DNA of 64,000 nt from Natribacillus halophilus (GCF_900100185.1 NZ_FNEN01000007.1:91939-155938); one strand, 5' to 3'. Positions 9,556-18,543 are shown, numbered from the stretch's first letter. Numbers and translations: made by a program. Notes: a model not told the origin generated them from the sequence alone.

Positions 9556-9945
9556 AATCATCCCCCAAAGGCTAGATCAGGTGCCCCGAAAGGTACGGGA
9601 AGTCCGAAATCATCCCCCGGGGGTTAGATAGGGGACCTCGAAAGGTATGGAAAGCCGGAAATCATACCCCAAAGGCTAGATCAGGTGCCCCGAAAGGTAC
9701 GGGAAGTCTGAAATCATCCCCCAAAAGCTAGATCGGGCGCCCCGAAAGGTACGGGAAGTCCGAAATCATCCCCCAAAAGTTAGATCGGGTGCCCCGAGAG
9801 GTACGGGAAGTCTGAAATCATCCCCCAAAAGTTAGAACGGGTGCCCCGAGAGGTATGGAAAGCCGGAAATCATACCTCAGGAGTTATATAGGGCACCCCG
9901 AGAGGTATAAAAATCCCGAAATCATACCCCGGGTTTGGATAACTC
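9556..9945. repeat. 52-bp tandem repeat array B (about 7.5 units)
   Basis: The motif AATCAT recurs at 9556, 9608, 9660, 9712, 9764, 9816, 9868 and 9920, exactly every 52 bp. A unit reads AATCATCCCCCAAAAGCTAG, then a variable GATCGGGTGCCCCG, then AAAGGTACGGGAAGTCCG. Each junction forms a short hairpin: GGTATGG or GGTACGG on one side and CATACC or CATCCC on the other, around a GAAAGCCGGAAAT-like loop; several units keep the GGTATG/CATACC match intact. No reading frame is conserved. It fills the yrzQ-yrrI gap. Confidence 0.9.
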
Positions 9946-9991
9946 CACCTGATTCGTAAATGCTAATAGAAATATGCACCTGGAGGTAAGC

Positions 9992-11056
9992 ATGGATTCA
10001 CGGAAATGGTTGCTTCGGTCTCTGTTTGTACTCATTCTATTGGCCTGCGTATACTTTCTTTATTTACTTACACCTGTCTGGAAACCGGTGTTAATCAGCA
10101 TGGGAAAAATCATCCTTCCTTTTTTGCTTGCCGGTTTATTTGCGTACTTGTTGCACCCGGTCATCAAATTTTTGCAGCGATATGGCTTTCCACGCTGGGC
10201 CTCTGTCCTGCTTATTTATCTCGTCGTTTTTGGCGGAGGCATCTGGTTATTGATCGAAATGGCTCCCGTGTTGGTACGTCAATATAGCGAGTTTGTCAAC
10301 GAGTTGCCGGGATGGATTCAAGCCTTCGAATCCGGATGGTCGTCCATTCACCGCCAGATCGATACATTGCCTCCCATCATTCACGATCAGGTGGAAGAGG
10401 GCGTCGTACAATTGGAGGCCAACGGGGAAGATATGGTGGAAAGGGTGATGGAACAATGGCCCGCGATCGTAGAAGGGGTTGTCATGCTTTTTTTGCTCCC
10501 CTTTTTAATCTTTTATTTGTTGAAGGACTTGTATGCCTTTGAAAAAGCGGCCACCTATATCATCCCGGAGCGATGGCAGGAAAATGGAAAAAAATTTGTA
10601 CAGGCCGTCGATCACGCGCTCGGTTTTTACATTCGGGGACAGATTGTCGTCTCCCTTTGTGTAGGGGCGCTTTCGATTGTCGCGTTGTGGATCGTTCAGC
10701 TGCCTTATCCTTTGATCCTCGGGATCTTCATGGGAATGACGGACTTGATCCCTTATGTCGGGCCCTATATCGGCGCGGTTCCCGCTGTCATCGTCGCGCT
10801 CGGGGTTTCCTGGCAAACGGTTTTATTTACGATCATCGCGATTACCATTGTCCAACAATTGGAAAGCAATGTTCTCTCGCCCTATATCATGGGAAAAAGC
10901 GCCCACCTTCACCCACTGTTGATTTTACTGGCGTTACTGATCGGCTATGAATTCGCGGGTTTTATCGGCTTACTCATCGCCGTGCCGCTGTTTGTCATTA
11001 TCGGGGAAGTCGTACGGGTTTTCCGTAAAAAAGAAGAAAATGAGGAAGCGTATTAA
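9992..11056 (+). CDS. yrrI: AI-2E family transporter (YrrI)
   Basis: A 354-residue polytopic membrane protein with about eight hydrophobic segments and the family blocks PFLLAGLFAYLLHPVI (about 40-55) and GMTDLIPYVGPYIGAVPA (about 250-267), plus a long extracytoplasmic loop (about 95-150). Homologues export small molecules or act as Na+/H+ antiporters; the substrate here is not evident. The ATG at 9992 follows CTGGAGGTAAGC; an earlier in-frame ATG (9974) precedes that site. In B. subtilis yrrI is next to alaS, whereas here a roughly 7.3-kb proline block separates them. Confidence 0.9.
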   Translation: MDSRKWLLRSLFVLILLACVYFLYLLTPVWKPVLISMGKIILPFLLAGLFAYLLHPVIKFLQRYGFPRWASVLLIYLVVFGGGIWLLIEMAPVLVRQYSEFVNELPGWIQAFESGWSSIHRQIDTLPPIIHDQVEEGVVQLEANGEDMVERVMEQWPAIVEGVVMLFLLPFLIFYLLKDLYAFEKAATYIIPERWQENGKKFVQAVDHALGFYIRGQIVVSLCVGALSIVALWIVQLPYPLILGIFMGMTDLIPYVGPYIGAVPAVIVALGVSWQTVLFTIIAITIVQQLESNVLSPYIMGKSAHLHPLLILLALLIGYEFAGFIGLLIAVPLFVIIGEVVRVFRKKEENEEAY

Positions 11057-11068
11057 CCTCCTCATTTT
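11037..11068. terminator. Bidirectional terminator between yrrI and putP
   Basis: A 10-bp perfect stem AAAATGAGGA/TCCTCATTTT with a 12-nt loop overlaps the yrrI stop codon. Its A/T-rich outer arms give a short U-run in either direction, fitting the convergent genes. Confidence 0.65.
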
Positions 11069-11077
11069 CCCGCTTGA

Positions 11078-12604
11078 TTAGTCTTCACGAACATATTTTT
11101 GCTGTTCCTCATCATAAGTCGCGTTATCGACGAAATCGAATTCTTCCAGAATATGATCGGCCGGTCGTTGATTGAGCAAGCTCACGATGATAATCGCCAG
11201 GCTGCCGAGCACAAATCCGGGGAGGATTTCATAAAGATCGAACAAGCCGCCTTCAAAGAAATTCCATATGATAACAGTGAGCCCTCCGGTGGCAATGCCG
11301 GCAACAGCTCCCCAAGCGGTCATGCGGCGCCAGAAGACGCTGAATAACATCACCGGCCCAAAGGCGGCGCCAAAGCCTGCCCAGGCATATTCCACCAACT
11401 CCAGCACCGTGCTCTCCGGATCGTACGCCAAAAAGGTGGCAATGAGCGCAATCACGATGACACCGACACGGCCGACCCAGACGAGTTCATTGGCAGTAGC
11501 GTTCGGTTTAAGGAACCCTCTATAAAAATCCTCGGTAAGCGCGCTTGATGACACGAGCAGCTGTGAATCGATCGTGCTCATAATCGCCGCCAATATGGCA
11601 GCGAGTAAAATCCCGGCGACCCAGGGGTTAAAAAGCACTTGTGTGAACAGGATATACACCGTTTCTTCATCCGCCAACGGCGAGCCCGCGCCAACCCCTT
11701 CAAAGTAAGCGATGCCAATGAATCCTACAAAAACGGCACCAAGGAGGCCAAACGTCATCCATGTCATACCGATAAAACGGGCCGCGGGGATGTCATTTTC
11801 GGAACGTATGGCCATAAAGCGGGTAATGATGTGCGGTTGGCCAAAGTAACCAAGCCCCCAGGCGAGCAGGGAAATGATCGCGATCGCCGATGTCCCCGCG
11901 AAAGCATCCAGATAAACAGGATCAACGTCGGCAATACCGGAAACCGTACTGTCCCAACCGCCCATTTCGATCACGGCAACAATCGGAACAATGATAAGAC
12001 CCAGAAACATCAGAATACCCTGTATAAAGTCGGTGAAACTGACCGCGAGAAAACCGCCTAAAAACGTGTAGGAGATAACGACGATCGCACCGACCCACAA
12101 GGCGGTTTGATACTCCCAGCCAAAGGTACTGGCGAAAAGCGTCGCTCCGCCGACCAGCCCCGAAGAGGTATAAAATGTAAAGAACAACAGAATAAAAAAA
12201 GCAGACACAATACGCAACGTCTTCGTTTGCACGATCTTTGTTTCATCACGAAAACGTTTATCCAGAAAGTCGGGCAGTGTAATCGCATTACGGGCGATTT
12301 CTGTGTAGCGGCGCAGCCGTTTGGCAAGAAACTGCCAGTTTAGGTAAGCACCGATCGTGAGCCCTATCGGCAGCCACATTTCACTCATCCCCGACAAGTA
12401 GACGGCACCGGGAAGTCCGAGGATCATGAAAGCACTCATGTCGGAGGCGCCCGCACTTAAAGCGGCTACGCCACTGCTTAATCTTCTGCCCCCCAGGACA
12501 TAGTCAGACAAATTCGTGGTCGTACGGTAAAAGATAATCCCGATGATGAGCATACCGACGATGTAGATGATAAAGGTTATTAACGTAGGAATATCAAGAT
12601 CCAT
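11078..12604 (-). CDS. putP: Sodium/proline symporter PutP
   Basis: A 508-residue SSS-family carrier with about 13 membrane helices. The family features are visible: DYVLGGRRLSSGVAALSAGASDMSAF after helix 1 and the Na+-site region AILAAIMSTIDSQLLVSSSAL (about 335-355). It takes up proline with Na+. It is the last gene of the operon putC-putB-HAD-small peptide-putP, whose upstream peptide gene overlaps its start by 11 nt. GGAGGGGC before the ATG lies inside that peptide gene. In a halophile it could serve both catabolism and osmoprotection; the operon context favours catabolism. Confidence 0.92.
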   Translation of the reverse strand: MDLDIPTLITFIIYIVGMLIIGIIFYRTTTNLSDYVLGGRRLSSGVAALSAGASDMSAFMILGLPGAVYLSGMSEMWLPIGLTIGAYLNWQFLAKRLRRYTEIARNAITLPDFLDKRFRDETKIVQTKTLRIVSAFFILLFFTFYTSSGLVGGATLFASTFGWEYQTALWVGAIVVISYTFLGGFLAVSFTDFIQGILMFLGLIIVPIVAVIEMGGWDSTVSGIADVDPVYLDAFAGTSAIAIISLLAWGLGYFGQPHIITRFMAIRSENDIPAARFIGMTWMTFGLLGAVFVGFIGIAYFEGVGAGSPLADEETVYILFTQVLFNPWVAGILLAAILAAIMSTIDSQLLVSSSALTEDFYRGFLKPNATANELVWVGRVGVIVIALIATFLAYDPESTVLELVEYAWAGFGAAFGPVMLFSVFWRRMTAWGAVAGIATGGLTVIIWNFFEGGLFDLYEILPGFVLGSLAIIIVSLLNQRPADHILEEFDFVDNATYDEEQQKYVRED

Positions 12605-12698
12605 TTATGCCCCTCCTTGCTCTCAACAAACTAATCAAAGACAGAACGACCGTAGCTAACATCGGAACGAGTAACCAGAACCAGGTGGCAAACGACAT
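12594..12698 (-). CDS. Small single-span membrane peptide, probable symporter accessory subunit
   Basis: A 34-residue ORF starting MSFATWFWLLVPMLATVVLS, a single hydrophobic helix followed by a basic LLRARRG tail. It has an excellent ribosome site (GGGAGGG, 5 nt before ATG) and overlaps the putP start by 11 nt, so the two would be translationally coupled. Tiny membrane subunits encoded just before SSS symporters are known in Gram-positive bacteria. That it stabilises or modulates PutP is inference. Confidence 0.7.
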   Translation of the reverse strand: MSFATWFWLLVPMLATVVLSLISLLRARRGINGS

Positions 12699-12709
12699 TA
12701 TATCCCTCC

Positions 12710-13396
12710 CTATGTGGAATGAGCCATTCCCTTGATTAATAAAGCCAGTGTCGACATATCTCCGACTAAAAACGTTTCTTTTACATTGGCCGGCCGAGTT
12801 TCTCCGTAACGGTTCACCCAGCAGGATTTAATGTTTAATTCAGTGGCCGGAACGACATCGTATTTGAAACCGAACCCGACGTGGAGAAGCTCTGATCGTT
12901 CGATACCCAAGCGCTCAAGCGCCAAGTGAAACCCTTGATGATTGGCCTTATAAACACCGGCTTGTTCAGCCGTAATGATCTCATCAAAATCAACCCCCAG
13001 ATGTGTGACGGTTTCATTAATGATGGCATCGTCCGTATTCGTGATCAGAGCGATTTTGGTGAGTTTTTTTAGTTCCAGCAAAGCTTCTTTGGCATCCGGG
13101 AAAGGTTCCCAGCTCCCCATGGATTCAGAGAAAGCGATGCAGTCATCCGTGCTAAAAGGATAGCCAAATTCGCGGAACGCCATCGCCATCGTATGCTTCA
13201 GAACTTCCTTGTAAGGACGATAGTGATCCTGGATATAGGTAAACTGAATGTTTTCCCAATGTCTCTGGAGAGCGACGACATCAGCATTATTTATGTCATA
13301 TTGAGCCAAAATATTCCTAAAATAATTTTGCACGGCCCGATCCCAGTCAATGATCGTGCCGTAACAGTCGAAAGTGATGGCTTTTGGTGCGGTCAT
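12710..13396 (-). CDS. HAD-superfamily hydrolase, haloacid dehalogenase type II-like
   Basis: A 228-residue HAD protein. The nucleophile motif is FDCYGTIIDW (Asp near residue 8), motif II is ITNTDD, the conserved Lys lies in YKANHQGFHLAL, and motif IV is in GFGFKYDVVPA. The fold most resembles L-2-haloacid dehalogenases, but many such proteins are phosphatases; the substrate is not predictable. Two adjacent ATGs exist; the second is 6 nt from AGGAGG and was chosen. It sits inside the proline operon, 15 nt after putB, so a role in proline, P5C or glutamate-semialdehyde side products is possible but unproven. Confidence 0.75.
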   Translation of the reverse strand: MTAPKAITFDCYGTIIDWDRAVQNYFRNILAQYDINNADVVALQRHWENIQFTYIQDHYRPYKEVLKHTMAMAFREFGYPFSTDDCIAFSESMGSWEPFPDAKEALLELKKLTKIALITNTDDAIINETVTHLGVDFDEIITAEQAGVYKANHQGFHLALERLGIERSELLHVGFGFKYDVVPATELNIKSCWVNRYGETRPANVKETFLVGDMSTLALLIKGMAHST

Positions 13397-13411
13397 CATA
13401 TCCCTCCTGAA

Positions 13412-14326
13412 TTATTTTGAAAACATTCCTCGCAAAGCAAACGTGACGTTTTGCGGCCGTTCCGCCAATCGGCGCATGAAATACCCGTACCAATCGTGGC
13501 CAAATGGGACGTACGTGCGAAAGCGATACCCCTCATCGACGAGCGTCTGCTGTAAATCATCGCGGAAACCGTAAAGCATTTGAAATTCAAACATCTCTCT
13601 CGGGATATGATTTTTTTCTGTAAACGCTTTAATTTCAGCGATGATTTTGTGGTCATGAGTGCCGATGGCTGTGTAGCTTTCATTGCGTAAATGTGTTTGT
13701 ACCATTTTTACAAAGTTTTCGTCAATGTCTGTTTTGTCTTGATAAGCGACGGTTGGCGATTCTTTATACGCCCCTTTGACGATGCGCAGCGGGATGCCCG
13801 CCAACTGTTCGGTATCCGCGATGCCCCGGTGGAGATAGGATTGTAAAACGGTGCCGACGTTGTCGTATGTTTTCCGCAACGCGCGTAAAAATTCCAATGT
13901 CTGGTCATAACGGGCGTAATTTTCCATATCGATGTTAATCGTATTGCCATAGTTGGCGGCGTGCTCGCAAAGTGTAGAGATCTGTTGCCAGCAAAGCGCT
14001 TCGTCTACATCGAGCCCGAGTTTGGTGAGTTTAACGGACAGGGTGCAATGGACGCCATGCTCATGGAGAACATCAAGCGTGTGCAGGCTTTCCTGCAGGG
14101 CCTCGCGCGCTTCCTGTTCGTCACTGACAAACTCGCCAAGATGATCAAGGGTGACCATGCGGCCACTGTCATTTAAATCCTTGATTTTCTCAATCGCGCT
14201 CTCGACGGTCAAACCGGCCACGACTTTCGACGCTCCGAGTTTCAATCCCCATCGCCTCGCCCCTTTATTCAGGACTTTATTGTTTGATAACGAACTAAAG
14301 AAGTTGCGGGAAATTTTTTGAATCAT
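13412..14326 (-). CDS. putB: Proline dehydrogenase (monofunctional, FAD)
   Basis: A 304-residue enzyme oxidising L-proline to delta-1-pyrroline-5-carboxylate with FAD. It is the short monofunctional type of Bacillus (PutB/FadM), not the fused PutA. Conserved parts include VTLDHLGEFV, the SVKLTKLGLD strand, GTVLQSYLHRGIADTEQL (FAD region) and the C-terminal YVPFGHDWYGYFMRRLAERPQN substrate-binding helix with the RRLAE arginines. It lies 61 nt downstream of putC, so electrons and P5C pass to adjacent gene products. Confidence 0.95.
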   Translation of the reverse strand: MIQKISRNFFSSLSNNKVLNKGARRWGLKLGASKVVAGLTVESAIEKIKDLNDSGRMVTLDHLGEFVSDEQEAREALQESLHTLDVLHEHGVHCTLSVKLTKLGLDVDEALCWQQISTLCEHAANYGNTINIDMENYARYDQTLEFLRALRKTYDNVGTVLQSYLHRGIADTEQLAGIPLRIVKGAYKESPTVAYQDKTDIDENFVKMVQTHLRNESYTAIGTHDHKIIAEIKAFTEKNHIPREMFEFQMLYGFRDDLQQTLVDEGYRFRTYVPFGHDWYGYFMRRLAERPQNVTFALRGMFSK

Positions 14327-14387
14327 GGTGATCCCTCACTATATTTTTCAAATAAGGGCCCCGTCACTGGGACAGAGCCATATAAAA

Positions 14388-15935
14388 TTAAAACTGGTCG
14401 CAAACCGTTTTCGGATCCATGAAGTGCAGGATATAGCCGGGTCCTCCGGCTTTCGAGTCGGTGCCGGACAATTTAAAACCGCCGAAGGGTTGATAGCCAA
14501 CGATTGCTGCCGTACAGCCGCGGTTGAAGTAGAGATTGCCGACATGGAACTCGCGCCGGGCTTTCTCGAGGTTCGCGCGGTTGTTGGAAATGACCGAACC
14601 GGTCAACCCATAATCGGTGTTGTTGGCAATATCGATAAGTTCCTGAAAGTCTTTCGCTTTCGCGAAAGCCAAGACTGGTCCGAAGATTTCTTCCTGCATG
14701 ATGCGCGCGTGTGGATCCGCGTCTGCAAAAATCGTCGGCTGGATGAAGTAGCCTTCGTCGTTATTTCCCGTTCCGCCGGTGACGAGGCGTGCTTCCTGTT
14801 TGCCGATGTCAATGTAATCGAGTATTTTTTCATAAGCGGCTTGTTCGCTCACGGGACCCATGTACGTTTCTGCGCTTTCCGGGTCGCCGACGGTCAGTTC
14901 TTCGGTTATTTTCGTCACTCTGTCGAGAACGTCATCGTAGACGTCTTCGTGAACGACGACACGCGAGCAGGCGGAGCATTTTTGACCGCTGAAACCGTAC
15001 GCCGATTGCACGATCGCATCGGCAGCGAGGTCGAGATCGGCATCATCGTCGACGATAATCGTATCTTTGCCGCCCATTTCAATCGCTGTCTTTTTCAGGA
15101 AGTTTTGCCCCGGCTGCACTTTGGCCGCTTTCTCGTAAATGCCGATGCCGACGTCTTTGGAGCCGGTGAAATTGATGAAGCGCGTTTTCGGATGTTCGAC
15201 GAGATAATCGCCGATTTCACCGCCGCTTCCCGGGATATAGTTGACGACACCTGCGGGCATGCCGGCCTCTTCGAGCACTTCCATGAATTTATACGCGATC
15301 ACCGGGGTGAGGCTGGCAGGTTTGAGCAAGATCGTATTGCCGGCTACCATCGGGCCAACGGTTGTCCCCGCCATAATCGCGAACGGCAGATTCCATGGGG
15401 AAACGGTGAGCCCGACGCCGAGGGGCTGATACGTATACTGGTTGTGTTCAAACCAGCGGCTGTTCACCGGTTCGCCGTCTTTGAGTTCCACCATTTGCCG
15501 CGCGTAGTATTCCAGGAAGTCAATCGCTTCGGCGGAGTCGGCGTCTGCTTCTTTTCTGGTTTTGCCGATTTCATAAGTCATCCAGGCGGAGAATTCGTGC
15601 TTGCGGCGGCGGGCAATCGCGGCCGCCCGGAACAGGACATTCGCCCGTGCTTCCGGATCCCAATTGCTCCAATCCTGGAAGGCGGCTTGTGCTTTTTCCA
15701 TCGCTTCTTCGGCGTGGCTTTGCGAGGCTTTGGAAATCGTCCCGACCACTTGCGACTTATGGGCAGGGTTCACGGACGTTATTTTTTTCTCCGTCGTTAC
15801 CCGTTCGCCGCCGATGATGAGCGGATATTCCTTGCCGAGTTCGCTTTTGACAAGTTTGAGCGCAGCTTCATACTCGGCATGATTGCTGGTTTCTTTTAAA
15901 TCCGTAAATGGTTCGTGGGTGTATGAAACGACCAT
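14388..15935 (-). CDS. putC: L-glutamate gamma-semialdehyde (P5C) dehydrogenase
   Basis: A 515-residue NAD-dependent aldehyde dehydrogenase converting P5C/glutamate semialdehyde to glutamate. The catalytic cysteine is C320 ([12 protein letters not shown]) and the general base E286 (AIEMGGKD); PWNLPFAI and the FTGSKDVG nucleotide-binding turn are intact. Its length equals that of the Bacillus RocA/PutC enzymes. Start chosen at the ATG 6 nt after AAGGAGTG, not three codons upstream. It is the first gene of the operon, transcribed from a sigma-54 promoter at 15973-15989. An antisense ORF of 524 codons covers it but looks like a compositional shadow. Confidence 0.95.
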   Translation of the reverse strand: MVVSYTHEPFTDLKETSNHAEYEAALKLVKSELGKEYPLIIGGERVTTEKKITSVNPAHKSQVVGTISKASQSHAEEAMEKAQAAFQDWSNWDPEARANVLFRAAAIARRRKHEFSAWMTYEIGKTRKEADADSAEAIDFLEYYARQMVELKDGEPVNSRWFEHNQYTYQPLGVGLTVSPWNLPFAIMAGTTVGPMVAGNTILLKPASLTPVIAYKFMEVLEEAGMPAGVVNYIPGSGGEIGDYLVEHPKTRFINFTGSKDVGIGIYEKAAKVQPGQNFLKKTAIEMGGKDTIIVDDDADLDLAADAIVQSAYGFSGQKCSACSRVVVHEDVYDDVLDRVTKITEELTVGDPESAETYMGPVSEQAAYEKILDYIDIGKQEARLVTGGTGNNDEGYFIQPTIFADADPHARIMQEEIFGPVLAFAKAKDFQELIDIANNTDYGLTGSVISNNRANLEKARREFHVGNLYFNRGCTAAIVGYQPFGGFKLSGTDSKAGGPGYILHFMDPKTVCDQF

Positions 15936-15972
15936 TGCGATCACTCCTTAAAATAATGTGCACACTAAAATC

Positions 15973-15989
15973 ATGCAATTTATGTGCCA
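15973..15989 (-). promoter_or_regulatory. Sigma-54 (-24/-12) promoter of the put operon
   Basis: On the minus strand the sequence reads TGGCAC-ATAAA-TTGCAT, an essentially perfect sigma-54 promoter with the invariant GG and GC elements correctly spaced, 38 nt before the putC start. It is preceded by an upstream gene for a sigma-54 activator, so the pairing is self-consistent. Confidence 0.9.
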
Positions 15990-16030
15990 AAATAAAAAGG
16001 CGTTTGTGATCGGGGTGAGTAGGCGAAAAC

Positions 16031-16066
16031 TGCAAAATAATTTTCATTTCCGCAAAATTATTTGCG
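16031..16066. promoter_or_regulatory. Probable activator-binding palindromes upstream of putC
   Basis: Two adjacent palindromes: TGCAAAATAATTTTCA (16031-16046) and CGCAAAATTATTTGCG (16051-16066, perfect 6-bp arms). They lie about 45-90 bp upstream of the sigma-54 promoter, an enhancer-like location; the second overlaps the 3' end of the activator gene. A related site GCAAAAAATTTTGC stands in front of the activator gene itself (17451-17464). Confidence 0.65.
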
Positions 16067-17410
16067 ATTATATTTGTCCAGTTTGTACTGTAAGTTTTGC
16101 CGACTAATGCCGAGCAACTGCGCCGCTTGAGTCACATTGCCCCTACTCGCGTCCATCGCTTCAGCGACCAGGTTTTGTTCGATGTGGGCAAGACGCTCGG
16201 GTAAGGATTCTTTCTGTTGCAATGGTTTAGAGCCTTCAGCATGAGGGCGGTGTGGCTGCTCGCGGATGTGGCGCGGCAAATGCTGAATATCGAAAACGGT
16301 TTCATCGCTTAAAAAATTCATCGCCCCCTCGATGATGTGTTCCAGCTCACGCACGTTGCCCGGCCAATGATAGGCTTGCAGCACAGTAAGGGTCTCATCG
16401 GAAAATTTCTGTACTTTTAAATGAAAGCGGTTATTGTATTTTCGTAAAAAAAAGCGTGCGAGCTTTGTTGCATCATCGCCGCGTTCCCGCAGCGGGGGAA
16501 TAAACAGGCTGACGACGCTTAAGCGGTAATAAAGGTCTTTTCGCAAGCGTTCGGCAGCAATCGCCTCCAGCGGGTCTTCGTTTAACGTCGCCAGCAGACG
16601 AACGTCAAAGGGGCGTTCTTTCGCCTCACCGATGCGTGTCACTTTCTTTTCCTGCAGGACGCGCAAAAGCTTAGGCTGCAAATGGAGCGGCAGAGCGTTC
16701 ACCTCGTCCAGAAGCAATGTACCTCCGTCGGCTTGTTCAAATAAGCCGGGGCGATCAATCGCACCTGTAAACGCGCCTTTGGCCGTTCCGAACAGAATCC
16801 CTTCCACAAGACTTTCCGGGAGGGCGGCGCAGTTTTGGGTGACGAATGCTTTTCCTTCGCGTTCTCCCCGATTATGAATACTTTGCGCGAACAGTTCCTT
16901 GCCGGTACCGGTTTCACCGATAATCAGGACAGGAGAGGCCGTGCGAGAGGAACGTCGCGCCTGCTCGACCACCTCCATAAAGTTGGGGGATTCCCCGAGT
17001 AAATCCGCGAATTGAAAACGCGTCCCTTCTTCGTTCGTGCGTTTGTCGCGCAGAATTTGTTCCATTTGACTGACATCCTTGGCGATTTCAACGGCGGCAA
17101 TCACTTTGTCATTGTCCATTAATGGATAAACGTGGTTGATCGTCGTGATGACCTCACCTTTGGCATTAAAATACGTCTGTCTCTTGTTTTCAACGACACG
17201 CGCGTATTTTAAGGCCTGTATGAGCCGGCTTTCTTTTTCATTTTGAAACTGAAAGACGTCCATAAATGGACGATCGGTAAAATCGGAAAAAGTCATCGAT
17301 TCGATCGCGCGCATTTTTTCGTTATAAATGAGCGGCTTCCTTTCCTGGTCGATGACTCGTATGCCGAGGTCGAGTTTGTCGAACAATTGCTCATAAATGG
17401 ACTTAGCCAA
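16058..17410 (-). CDS. Sigma-54-dependent PAS-AAA-Fis transcriptional activator of the put operon
   Basis: A 450-residue enhancer-binding protein: PAS domain (about 1-115), AAA+ domain with Walker A GETGTGKE (165-172), the sigma-54 contact loop GAFTGA (212-217) and LLDEV, and a Fis-type helix-turn-helix at the end (AAQLLGISRQNLQYKLDKY). The PAS domain probably senses proline or a product. Start is a TTG with GGGAGG 9 nt upstream. It is encoded just upstream of, and in the same direction as, the sigma-54-driven put operon. It resembles RocR/PrdR-type regulators rather than B. subtilis PutR, which is not a sigma-54 activator. Confidence 0.9.
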   Translation of the reverse strand: MAKSIYEQLFDKLDLGIRVIDQERKPLIYNEKMRAIESMTFSDFTDRPFMDVFQFQNEKESRLIQALKYARVVENKRQTYFNAKGEVITTINHVYPLMDNDKVIAAVEIAKDVSQMEQILRDKRTNEEGTRFQFADLLGESPNFMEVVEQARRSSRTASPVLIIGETGTGKELFAQSIHNRGEREGKAFVTQNCAALPESLVEGILFGTAKGAFTGAIDRPGLFEQADGGTLLLDEVNALPLHLQPKLLRVLQEKKVTRIGEAKERPFDVRLLATLNEDPLEAIAAERLRKDLYYRLSVVSLFIPPLRERGDDATKLARFFLRKYNNRFHLKVQKFSDETLTVLQAYHWPGNVRELEHIIEGAMNFLSDETVFDIQHLPRHIREQPHRPHAEGSKPLQQKESLPERLAHIEQNLVAEAMDASRGNVTQAAQLLGISRQNLQYKLDKYNRK

Positions 17411-17450
17411 CGTATTCGCCTCCCTTCTAAGCTCAGGATAGCAAAAAATT

Positions 17451-17464
17451 TTGCAGATTTACAG
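17451..17464. promoter_or_regulatory. Palindrome in front of the sigma-54 activator gene
   Basis: GCAAAAAATTTTGC matches the core of the two palindromes at 16031-16066, suggesting autoregulation by the put activator. It lies about 40 nt before the TTG start. Confidence 0.45.
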
Positions 17465-18409
17465 GCCGATATCTGCAATAAAAGCCTGCAGCCGTTCCTG
17501 AAATGCCACCGTCGTTACCGTATGCGCCTCGGTATGCCCGGCGTCCGGAACAATCCATAATTCCGGTTTGCCCCCGGCGGCCTCGTAAAGTTCATAGGCC
17601 ATGTCCGTGGGAACGAGCTCATCTTCACTGCCATGGATGAGAAATAAAGGGAGCGTGTTATCTTTTATTTGCTCAATCGTCGAAGCTTCCGTAAACGTAT
17701 ATCCGGCCCGAATATTGGTGACGAGACTGGTGATATTCAGAAGCGGAAAAGCAGGCAGGCCGTATAAATGCTGTAGTTGATGCGTCAGTTCCTCTTCCAC
17801 AGTCGTGTAGGCACTGTCAGCCACGATGCCCCGGACTTCGTGGGGGAGATCTTCCCCGCTCGCCATCAATACAGTGGCGGCTCCCATCGATTCTCCGTGC
17901 AGGAGTATATTTTCGGCATCATGCTCGTCGATGAGCATATCGATCCAATCCAGATAGTCGAAGCGGTCATGCCACCCAAAACCGATATAATCCCCTTCAC
18001 TTTCTCCGTGACCGCGTGCATCCGGTTTTAAGACATCAAACCCCTGGTCGTGATAAAATTCCACGTATTCATCCATATTTTCTTTTTGACTGCGGTAACC
18101 ATGGGCGAGGATGACGGCATTGCCATCGGAATCTCCGTTAGGCATGTAACTTGCGGCCAGCTGCAGATCATCGTAGCTGGTGAGCTCTACCTCGATTTGT
18201 TCCTGCTCGTCATACCAGTCTTGTGCCTCTTCCATTAAGCGCTCATCTTCCGGATCAGCCAGCGCCTCCGCGTCTGTATCTTCACTATGTAGGTCAACAG
18301 CGACACCCCGCTGCACACTTTCCCGATAAAAATAGTTGCTCGCCCATATTAGGGCAATGATCATAATCACGGTAAAAATACCGGCAAAAAGGAATATTTT
18401 CTTTTTCAT
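17459..18409 (-). CDS. Alpha/beta hydrolase, membrane-anchored or secreted
   Basis: A 316-residue protein with an N-terminal hydrophobic anchor (about residues 5-27) after KKK and no cysteine lipobox, then an acidic stretch and an alpha/beta hydrolase fold. The nucleophile elbow is GESMG, the acid is in GSEDELVP and the histidine in PDAGHTEA, a complete Ser-Asp-His triad. The oxyanion region is LAHGYRSQKENM. It looks like YqkD/BAAT-type esterases facing the outside; the substrate is unknown. It ends just upstream of the activator gene with only about 48 nt between them. Confidence 0.85.
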   Translation of the reverse strand: MKKKIFLFAGIFTVIMIIALIWASNYFYRESVQRGVAVDLHSEDTDAEALADPEDERLMEEAQDWYDEQEQIEVELTSYDDLQLAASYMPNGDSDGNAVILAHGYRSQKENMDEYVEFYHDQGFDVLKPDARGHGESEGDYIGFGWHDRFDYLDWIDMLIDEHDAENILLHGESMGAATVLMASGEDLPHEVRGIVADSAYTTVEEELTHQLQHLYGLPAFPLLNITSLVTNIRAGYTFTEASTIEQIKDNTLPLFLIHGSEDELVPTDMAYELYEAAGGKPELWIVPDAGHTEAHTVTTVAFQERLQAFIADIGL

Positions 18410-18487
18410 TTTTCGGTCACTCCTAACGATGCACGCCTGGATCCATTATATCGCGTCGGGAGCGGTAAGGGATATATGTGAGACTTA

Positions 18488-18543
18488 GCTGATAAATTCG
18501 GGAGATCGCTGATAAATTGACGCGTTCGCTGATACTGGTTAGG
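18488..18543. repeat. 20-bp tandem repeat (2.7 units)
   Basis: GCTGATAAATT or GCTGATACTGG begins at 18488, 18508 and 18528, exactly 20 bp apart, with diverged 9-nt spacers. It lies in the gap between the divergent hydrolase and alaS. No gene is seen in this 18410-18690 stretch. Function unknown. Confidence 0.6.

Noticed and set aside
14325-15899. 524-codon open frame on the plus strand opposite putC
   Set aside because: It lies wholly antisense to a conserved enzyme gene with intact motifs, has a skewed composition, no ribosome site and no recognisable domain; a shadow of codon-position bias.
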